The notes under the pieces are model-generated. The model worked only from the letters and a program-made list of their open reading frames with translations. It was not told where the DNA came from and searched no databases. The translations under genes were made by a program, and so were the position numbers. A stretch of 7,163 bases of DNA from Spirochaetaceae bacterium (lineage in GTDB: Bacteria; Spirochaetota; Spirochaetia; DSM-27196; SKKC01), in NCBI GenBank assembly GCA_003554375.1, contig PWGF01000001.1:1-7163 (forward strand). Direction: 5' to 3'. Shown piece after piece: positions 1 through 4,934 of this stretch; position 1 is the stretch's first letter; every line of letters begins with the position of its first letter.

Positions 1-946
1 CAAGCTGCTGGAGAGACTCTCTGATTTTGGGCAGGGTGATGCGCTTCATATGCGGGCAGAGCTTGCAGGGGCGCACGAACTCCACGTCGCGGACCTCCGC
101 GGCCACATTGTCGCTCATCGAGCATTCGGTCACCATCAGCACGCGGCTCGGCCGCCGTCCCTTCACGTAGTCGATCATCTGCGAGGTGGAGCCCGTGAAG
201 TCCGCCGCCGAGAGCACGTCCGGCGGGCACTCAGGATGCGCAAGGACCACGAGGTGATCGAAACCTTGGCGGAACGATGCAATCTCGTCTCCGGTGAACT
301 GCTCGTGTACCTCGCACCGTCCGCCCCAGCTAATGATCTTCACGTCGGTCTCGCCTGCTACGTACTTGGCCAGGTATTCGTCCGGCAGGAAGATCACCTG
401 ATCGGAACCGAGCGACTCCACCACCTTCACCGCGTTACTCGACGTACAGCAGATATCGCTTTCCGCCTTCACCTCGGCGGACGTGTTCACGTAAGTCACC
501 ACCGGGATACCCGGATACGCCTGGCGCAAGAGCCGCACGTCGGCTCCCGTAATCGAGGAGGCAAGCGAGCACCCCGCCTCCACGTCCGGAATGAGAACGG
601 TCTTCTCCGGGTTGAGGAGCTTGGCTGTCTCCGCCATGAAGTGCACCCCGGCCAGCACGATGACCTCCGCATCGCTCTCCTCGGCTTTTCGCGCCAGGCC
701 CAGCGAGTCTCCTACGATGTCGGCTACGCCGTGGAATATCTCCGGCGTCTGGTAGTTGTGGGCTAAGATCACCGCTCGGCGCTTCCGCTTGAGTCGCTCG
801 ATCGCATCGATCTCCGGCGCAAAGAGCTCCCATTCCGGCTCCGGCACAACATGGCGCATCCGCTCGTGAATATGCGCGAGCCGCTCCTCCATCTCCGGAG
901 TATACTCTTGCACCGGTTCCTCAGTGGTTTGCACATCTCGCGTCAT
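1..946 (-). CDS. nadA: Quinolinate synthase NadA (3' end cut by window edge)
   Basis: NadA condenses iminoaspartate with dihydroxyacetone phosphate to make quinolinate, the NAD precursor, using a cytosolic [4Fe-4S] cluster. I translated 315 codons from the ATG at 946; the frame is still open at base 1, so only the extreme C-terminus is missing. The three cluster cysteines are visible: Cys126 in AGCSLA, Cys211 in WGGRCEVHEQF and Cys297 in CKLCPHM. Other family motifs are LAHNYQTPEI (61-70), GVHFMAETAKLLNPEKT (100-116), YVNTSAEVKAESD (152-164), CTSSNAVK (167-174), FLPDEYLAKYV (186-196), AHPEC (236-240) and GSTSQMIDYV (252-261). The start is supported by AAGGAG at 952-957, five bases upstream. 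Five further cysteines (166, 167, 240, 275, 294) are not expected cluster ligands. No nadB or nadC is visible, as the window ends here. Divergent from the lipoprotein gene. Identification is very secure. Confidence 0.96.
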   Translation of the reverse strand, partial: MTRDVQTTEEPVQEYTPEMEERLAHIHERMRHVVPEPEWELFAPEIDAIERLKRKRRAVILAHNYQTPEIFHGVADIVGDSLGLARKAEESDAEVIVLAGVHFMAETAKLLNPEKTVLIPDVEAGCSLASSITGADVRLLRQAYPGIPVVTYVNTSAEVKAESDICCTSSNAVKVVESLGSDQVIFLPDEYLAKYVAGETDVKIISWGGRCEVHEQFTGDEIASFRQGFDHLVVLAHPECPPDVLSAADFTGSTSQMIDYVKGRRPSRVLMVTECSMSDNVAAEVRDVEFVRPCKLCPHMKRITLPKIRESLQQL

Positions 947-951
947 AGGCA

Positions 952-957
952 CTCCTT
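952..957 (-). promoter_or_regulatory. Ribosome binding site of nadA
   Basis: AAGGAG on the minus strand lies five bases before the ATG at 946. It fixes the nadA start and shows that this organism uses ordinary Shine-Dalgarno initiation. Confidence 0.8.
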
Positions 958-1232
958 CTCTCGGTTGCTCAGCTAATCCGGCCCCAAGCTACCCCGCGAC
1001 CGGTCTGGTATTTTGGCGCTCCCCGGCTACGATGGTTCCCGTGGACACGTGCGCCTGTCAAGGGCTCCCAGCCTCCCGGTCCAGGGCAAACGCAGTTGGA
1101 CAACCCGCCTGGAAGCGCGGCTACGAGCGGGTGGTCGTGGGCGCTTGCCGGGGCCCCTGGCGGTGTGGTGAGCCGGGTTAGCACTCGCTTCAGCGGCTTT
1201 CAGCCGCCGCCGTCGCGGCGACGCTCCGGCCC

Positions 1233-1296
1233 CCGTATCCGCCCGCTTATCATACGGCCCGTCGTTTCGAGCGCCTCATGGTCGCGCCCGATACGG
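1233..1296. promoter_or_regulatory. Cluster of three CCGTAT/ATACGG sites, possible operator
   Basis: CCGTAT at 1233-1238 and ATACGG at 1252-1257 form a 6-bp inverted repeat with a 13-base gap. A further ATACGG lies at 1291-1296, and the last two copies agree as ATACGGC. They lie 50 to 113 bases before the lipoprotein start, where a regulator site could sit. Six-base motifs are short and the evidence is only positional, so this is a weak call. Confidence 0.22.
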
Positions 1297-1331
1297 CGTG
1301 GTAGATTCTAGTAACACAACTCTATACCGCC

Positions 1332-1338
1332 AAGGAGG
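1332..1338 (+). promoter_or_regulatory. Strong ribosome binding site of the lipoprotein gene
   Basis: AAGGAGG is a full match to the 16S rRNA anti-SD core and stands seven bases before the ATG at 1346. It decides the start: an in-frame ATG at 1298 lies upstream of this site and would bury the signal peptide 16 residues inside the protein. Confidence 0.88.
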
Positions 1339-1345
1339 AGCCCAC

Positions 1346-1987
1346 ATGAGTATTGCAAGGAGAATCTCGTTTGCAACGGTCGCGCTCGTGGCAAGCACCG
1401 CGCTCGTCTCGTGCGACCTCGAGGGCTTGCTGGACGACCTCTTCGATGTCGGCATGTTCCTCGACGCGCTCGACGACGGCGAAGTCACCGTCACGGTCGA
1501 AGAACTCGACGACGAAGATTTCCGCCGAGTCGACGTTTGGCTGGAGGAGATTCCGACCGACGAAATCGAGGATCACCTGGAGCCAAGCATCTCAGAGTTC
1601 GCAGAGATGAGCGAGGAAGAGCAGGAGTCAGCCATCGAAGAGGCAACTGAGAGCTGGCTCGACGACCAGGAGATTCCGGACGACCTCGAGGACATCGATA
1701 TGGATGCCGGCTACGGAGTTGCGGAAGGCGATGAAGCGTACGCCGACGGCACCGTGACCGAGAAGGTCTACACCGATGCCGAAGTAGTCCAAGGGAAGAT
1801 AGATCACGAAGACGCGGAGGAGACCGTCGTGGACGGAGGGATCTACGCCGTATTCGCCCTGGTGGCTACCGGGGATGGTGAGAACTCCGAAGACGTTGAG
1901 ATCAATCCTGGCGTCTCCTACGTCTTGGTGGACGGAGAGGCCACCGCCGGCTTGAACTACGACACCGATTTTGAGTCCGAGGAGTAG
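1346..1987 (+). CDS. Hyperacidic lipoprotein of unknown function
   Basis: I do not recognise a family. The 213-residue product has a classic lipoprotein signal peptide: basic n-region (ARR, 4-6), hydrophobic core (about 9-21) and lipobox LVSC ending at Cys23, the predicted lipidated residue. The residue after Cys is Asp24, which in Enterobacteria favours retention in the inner membrane; other phyla do not follow this rule reliably. The mature 190 residues contain 66 Asp/Glu and only 4 Arg/Lys, all the basic residues being Arg61-Arg62 and two lysines near residues 161 and 173. Acidic clusters recur throughout (EELDDED, EMSEEEQE, DDQEIPDDLEDID). The C-terminal third is less charged and looks beta-rich (GGIYAVFALVATGDG, VSYVLVDGEATAGLNY). 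The gene stands alone and converges on hemerythrin. Expression looks efficient given the SD at 1332-1338. Export and lipidation are well supported; possible roles such as cation binding or salt tolerance are guesses. Confidence 0.85.
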   Translation: MSIARRISFATVALVASTALVSCDLEGLLDDLFDVGMFLDALDDGEVTVTVEELDDEDFRRVDVWLEEIPTDEIEDHLEPSISEFAEMSEEEQESAIEEATESWLDDQEIPDDLEDIDMDAGYGVAEGDEAYADGTVTEKVYTDAEVVQGKIDHEDAEETVVDGGIYAVFALVATGDGENSEDVEINPGVSYVLVDGEATAGLNYDTDFESEE

Positions 1988-2219
1988 ACCAAGCCCGGAA
2001 CTGCGTTGGAGCTCAAGTGCTCCGGAAGCAAGAGCGTTTTCGGCGGCGCCGGCTCGCCCGGCGTCGCCCCTATTCCAGAGGCCTCGCGAACGCTCCGAGG
2101 TCTTGTAACAGCATGGACTCGCTTGAGTGGGGTATGCCGGCGGCGTCAACCCGCACTTTTCCGAACTACTCGGTCGTTCCTCGCATTTTCGTTGCTCGGA
2201 ACAGCGCCTATCGCCCGCA
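1988..2219. other. Convergent intergenic region
   Basis: These 232 bases lie between the 3' ends of the lipoprotein and hemerythrin genes. Besides the GC-rich stem-loop at 2042-2068 they hold weaker hairpins: GGAGC/GCTCC at 2008-2023 with a six-base loop, and CCTCG/CGAGG at 2082-2100. No credible gene is present; a minus-strand frame from 1628 to 2257 runs antisense to the lipoprotein gene and lacks any family feature. Confidence 0.6.
2042..2068. terminator. GC-rich stem-loop, possible bidirectional transcription end
   Basis: GGCGGCGCCGG (2042-2052) pairs with CCGGCGTCGCC (2058-2068) over 11 bp with one G-T wobble and a five-base CTCGC loop. It sits 54 bases after the lipoprotein stop, between convergent genes, where terminators are expected. 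No T-tract follows on either strand, so it is not a textbook intrinsic terminator. It may stabilise mRNA 3' ends or stop polymerase with factors. Confidence 0.45.
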
Positions 2220-2657
2220 CTAATCCCGACTCTCAACAGCCTCCGTGTCGCCGGCATCGTCGATCTGGATGTACGGCCGTAGCCCCTGATCTGTTTTCAT
2301 GATGTGCCGGCTCACCCAATCCTTGAGAAACTCGAGCGTTTCAACCGTAATGAGGATCTCACCTGAGGCCCGGCGCTTCTGGAGATCCTGGACCTTCTCA
2401 ATGAGCTCCCGGTGAAAGGCGCAGTGGTTCTCCTTCTCCGGGTACGCCGTCGCGTTGAAGATCCCCTCCTCGTCCCGGAAATGGTAGTCGGTATAGCGCG
2501 CCAGCTCGTCCAAGATTACATCGAGCCGCTCCTGGGCTTCACCCCGCTGCATCGCCTTGTAGAGCTCATTAACAAGATGGAACAGCTTTCTGTGCTGAGA
2601 GTCGATTCTACTGTTTCCAACTTTGAACTTCTTTTCCCACCTTATTAGATCACTCAT
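2220..2657 (-). CDS. Bacteriohemerythrin, single-domain oxygen-binding protein
   Basis: A 145-residue protein, the usual length of a stand-alone bacterial hemerythrin. Members bind O2 reversibly at a non-haem di-iron centre and serve in oxygen sensing, storage or delivery. All seven expected iron ligands are visible in order: His22 (DSQH), His59 and Glu63 (HFRDE), His78 and His82 (HCAFH), and His118 and Asp123 (HIMKTD). The N-terminal IRWEKKFKVGNSRID matches the family's typical W-x5-VG-x3-ID start. There is no signal peptide, membrane segment or fused signalling domain, so it should be a soluble cytosolic carrier. The start is supported by AAAGGGAG at 2667-2674 with a nine-base spacer. It follows parC on the same strand after 189 bases, with its own promoter candidate, so it is probably transcribed separately. 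The last 16 residues are an acidic tail outside the four-helix bundle. Confidence 0.95.
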   Translation of the reverse strand: MSDLIRWEKKFKVGNSRIDSQHRKLFHLVNELYKAMQRGEAQERLDVILDELARYTDYHFRDEEGIFNATAYPEKENHCAFHRELIEKVQDLQKRRASGEILITVETLEFLKDWVSRHIMKTDQGLRPYIQIDDAGDTEAVESRD

Positions 2658-2666
2658 GTATATGCG

Positions 2667-2674
2667 CTCCCTTT
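2667..2674 (-). promoter_or_regulatory. Ribosome binding site of hemerythrin
   Basis: AAAGGGAG on the minus strand, nine bases before the ATG at 2657, a good SD that confirms the start. Confidence 0.7.
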
Positions 2675-2719
2675 ATATGACAACCCTGGAATAGCCGTTG
2701 GCCACTGGAATGTCAGGTA

Positions 2720-2748
2720 AACATACCACACGACGTGAAAGCGGACAA
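2720..2748 (-). promoter_or_regulatory. Candidate sigma-70-type promoter of hemerythrin
   Basis: On the minus strand TTGTCC (2743-2748) is followed after 17 bases by TATGTT (2720-2725), preceded by TGG, an extended -10 element. Each hexamer matches consensus at four of six positions. Transcription would begin near 2712, giving a leader of about 55 bases. Spacing and position are right, but the hexamers are imperfect. Confidence 0.38.
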
Positions 2749-2791
2749 GCTAATGTGATAGAAGCTCATCTATAGAGAGAAGTTGGAGAAA

Positions 2792-2821
2792 CCGCGGCTC
2801 TTCAAGGGCCCACAGCCTCGG
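2792..2821 (-). terminator. Weak terminator candidate after parC
   Basis: On the minus strand CCGAGGCT (2821-2814) can pair with AGCCGCGG (2799-2792) with one internal mismatch and a 14-base loop, followed by only TTT. It starts 26 bases after the parC stop, a suitable place for an operon end, but the long loop and short T-tract make it weak. Confidence 0.35.
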
Positions 2822-2846
2822 AACGCCGGCCAAGACGCTCCTCCGT

Positions 2847-4820
2847 TCACCCCTTCCGAGTGCGACCATTCCGCGCGCGCCCGTTCGATCCGGAACCGCC
2901 GGACGATCCGTTGCCCTTGATAACCCGCACATTCCGCACCTGTTTCGGCGCAAGACGCGTACCGCGGGCCTGCGCTCCCTTGATCAGAAAGTCTCCGACC
3001 GGGAAGGTTTCTTCGGTAACCTGCATCCGCGGCGTCTTCTTGTAGCTCACCTTCACTGCCACATCCTCACGGGTGGTCACCGTAAGCACCGTCGCTCCCG
3101 TTGGGACAATCTCATACGAGCGGCCGGTGATGTACTGCTCGATCCGAGTGCGCTTGATATACGGGTAGCCGGTCTCGGGATCGCGGTACACAATCGTAAA
3201 GACGCGCTCCGCCAGCGCGTCCCTATCCGCTAGCCCGCAGGAGAGAAGCCCCTTGTCCACGAAGAGCTTCTCCGGAACCGGTATCACCGAGTAGGTTCCT
3301 CCGGCCCGCATCACGAGGATCCGATCGAACTCGCTCACCTTGAAGAGCTCCTTTCCTCCGGAAACGCCTGTCCCGAGGTATCCGCTCTCGCCGTCATACC
3401 GCAACGGAAGGTTTCGGCCGGCAGCCTCCCGGGCATCGATTCGCTGGAAGCTTGTGATCTCGGTCCGCCGCTCGTGCTTGGGGCCTTCCTGTGTGACGAG
3501 CTCGTCGAGGAACCCGATGGCGTATGTCGGTACGTCGGTCAGATGCCCACGCACCTCCTTGAGACGCGCCTTGATCTCCTCCATCTCCTTGCGCGCCTTG
3601 TTGATGTCGTAGCGCGAGATCCGGCGAATCGGAATCTTGAGAAGACGCTCGACGTCCTCGTCGGTCACCTCCCGCTTGATCTCTTTGGCATAGGGCACAA
3701 ACCCCGCTTTGACCGTTTCTACGACGGCCTCCTGGGTCTCTTCCTCCTCGATCCGCTTGTAGAGCCGTTCCTCGATGAAGATCCGCTCGAGCGTCCGCGC
3801 ATGCAGCCGGTCTTTGAGCTGCCGCTCTTCGAGCTCCAGCTCCTTCCTCAAGATCTCGACGAGCCGCCCGGCGTGGTACCGAGCAACCTCGCTCACGCTC
3901 ATCTGTACCGGGTTGTTCTCGTGGATAACGAGGAGATTCACGTTGATGGCGACCTCGCAGTCGGTGAACGCGTAGAGCGCGTCCACCACGTCGCGCGCAT
4001 AGACCCCCCGCGGCAGCTTGATCTCGATCTCGATCTCTTCGCTCGTGTAGTCGTTGATCTGCTGCACCTTCACCTTGCCGCGCTTGGCGGCAGACTCGAT
4101 GGAGGCGATCAAGCTCTCGGTGGTGGTGCCGAACGGTATCTCGCGGATGACGATGCGCTTGGGATCCGAGGTGTCGAGCTTCGCGCGGACCAGGACCTTG
4201 CCCTGTCCGTCGTTGTACTCGCGTACGTCGGCGAGTCCGCCTCCCGGGAAATCCGGATACAGCTCGAGCTCTTCGCCTCGAAGCGCGGCCTGCATTGCCT
4301 TCATGACTTCCACCAGATTGTGCGGCATCACCCGCGTGGACATCCCCACCGCGATTCCTTCGGCCCCCAGCACCAGCACGAGCGGGAGCTTGGCGGGGAA
4401 GACGACGGGCTCCTTGTTTCGGCCGTCATAGCTCGGCGTGTACTCGGTGAGCTCCGGATTGTGAAGAACCGTCCGCGCAAAGGGAAGGATACGGCATTCG
4501 ATGTACCGCGCCGCGCTCGCCTCGTCGCCGGTGAGCACGTTGCCGAAGTTTCCCTGCTTGTCGATGAAGAGGTCTTTGTTGGCGAGCGCCACCAGCGCCG
4601 CGTAGATCGATGCGTCCCCGTGGGGGTGGTACTTCATGCACTCGCCGACGACGTTCGCAACCTTGTGGAACTTGCCGTCGTCGATTTGGAGGAGCGTGTG
4701 CAATATGCGGCGCTGTACCGGCTTGAGCCCATCCTCCAGATCCGGAATAGCCCGGTCCTTTATGACGTAACTGGCGTACTCGAGAAAGTTCTTATTGAAA
4801 AGCGTGTTTACGTAGGCCAT
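2847..4820 (-). CDS. parC: Type IIA topoisomerase subunit A (topoisomerase IV-type, ParC-like)
   Basis: This 657-residue subunit cuts and rejoins duplex DNA in the heterotetramer made with the ParE-type subunit encoded just upstream. The catalytic Arg105-Tyr106 lies in SAARYIE, and the winged-helix breakage motif in KYHPHGDASIY (63-73). LKPVQRRIL (32-40) and DKQGNFGNVLTGDEAS (87-102) are family hallmarks. A charged helical, probably coiled-coil arm lies around 340-390. The C-terminal beta-pinwheel region starts near 475 and is short (about 160 residues). No GyrA box (QRRGGKG) is present, which argues for topoisomerase IV over gyrase. The last 22 residues form a Gly/Ser/Asn/Arg-rich basic tail. 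Positions that bind quinolones through Ser and an acidic residue in E. coli GyrA and ParC are Ala70 and Ala74. The ATG at 4820 is the first possible start after an in-frame stop at 4881-4883, but only a poor SD (CGAAG) precedes it. Family certain; ParC rather than GyrA is likely. Confidence 0.93.
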   Translation of the reverse strand: MAYVNTLFNKNFLEYASYVIKDRAIPDLEDGLKPVQRRILHTLLQIDDGKFHKVANVVGECMKYHPHGDASIYAALVALANKDLFIDKQGNFGNVLTGDEASAARYIECRILPFARTVLHNPELTEYTPSYDGRNKEPVVFPAKLPLVLVLGAEGIAVGMSTRVMPHNLVEVMKAMQAALRGEELELYPDFPGGGLADVREYNDGQGKVLVRAKLDTSDPKRIVIREIPFGTTTESLIASIESAAKRGKVKVQQINDYTSEEIEIEIKLPRGVYARDVVDALYAFTDCEVAINVNLLVIHENNPVQMSVSEVARYHAGRLVEILRKELELEERQLKDRLHARTLERIFIEERLYKRIEEEETQEAVVETVKAGFVPYAKEIKREVTDEDVERLLKIPIRRISRYDINKARKEMEEIKARLKEVRGHLTDVPTYAIGFLDELVTQEGPKHERRTEITSFQRIDAREAAGRNLPLRYDGESGYLGTGVSGGKELFKVSEFDRILVMRAGGTYSVIPVPEKLFVDKGLLSCGLADRDALAERVFTIVYRDPETGYPYIKRTRIEQYITGRSYEIVPTGATVLTVTTREDVAVKVSYKKTPRMQVTEETFPVGDFLIKGAQARGTRLAPKQVRNVRVIKGNGSSGGSGSNGRARNGRTRKG

Positions 4821-4880
4821 AACTTCGTGTTCTGCAGCTCCGAACGGTGACTTCCTCGGCAGGCATCCCGGCGGAATCCG

Positions 4881-4934
4881 CTACAGCAGGTTCTCCGAAA
4901 GCAGGATCTCCCAAAGAAGACTCTTCCGCTTCTC
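4881..4934 (-). repeat. In-frame post-stop segment repeating the parE C-terminal codons
   Basis: Directly after the parE TAG the same frame continues for 17 codons (EKRKSLLWEILLSENLL) to a second TAG. GGAGAAC(T/C)TGCTGTAG occurs at both stops with one mismatch in 16 bases, and a third, weaker copy (GGAGATCCTGCT) lies between at 4900-4911. Copies are 13 and 5 codons apart, so all are in frame. This looks like local duplication of the gene end, or a former longer C-terminus shortened by a point change. Confidence 0.5.

Larger units (their letters stand above)
947..1345. other. Divergent intergenic region between nadA and lipoprotein gene
   Basis: These 399 bases separate two divergent start codons and should hold both promoters. 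The short open frames here (for example 924-1181 plus, 969-1184 minus) read as low-complexity Pro/Gly/Arg/Cys-rich peptides without an SD, so I do not call them genes. Two adjacent small hairpins are visible: GCGGCT/AGCCGC with a TTC loop (1193-1207), and CCGCC-like arms around TCG (1208-1220). A CCGTAT/ATACGG motif occurs three times nearer the lipoprotein gene. I could not find a convincing -35/-10 pair on either strand. I saw no tRNA, SRP, RNase P or tmRNA signature. Confidence 0.6.

Noticed and set aside
435..833. 132-codon minus-strand frame and a 238-codon plus-strand frame at 50-766
   Set aside because: Both overlap nadA in wrong frames; the real frame carries all NadA motifs.
1056..1061. 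Perfect TTGACA on the minus strand upstream of nadA
   Set aside because: No acceptable -10 hexamer lies 15 to 19 bases downstream, so I do not call a promoter.
1298..1345. Upstream ATG for the lipoprotein at 1298
   Set aside because: It would place 16 polar residues before the signal peptide and ignore the strong SD at 1332-1338.
1628..2257. 209-codon minus-strand frame across the lipoprotein 3' end and convergent region
   Set aside because: Antisense to a clear lipoprotein gene, no SD or recognisable motif, and overlaps the hemerythrin 3' end.
3474..4850. 458-codon open frame on the plus strand
   Set aside because: It lies antisense to parC, whose catalytic motifs are intact. Its translation is a Leu/Val/Asp/His/Arg-rich mirror typical of GC-rich antisense frames, and it has no domain or SD.
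4821..4934. Separate small gene in the parE-parC junction
   Set aside because: Neither the 17-codon nor the 20-codon segment has an ATG, GTG or TTG start in frame; the parE-end repeat explains the first part.
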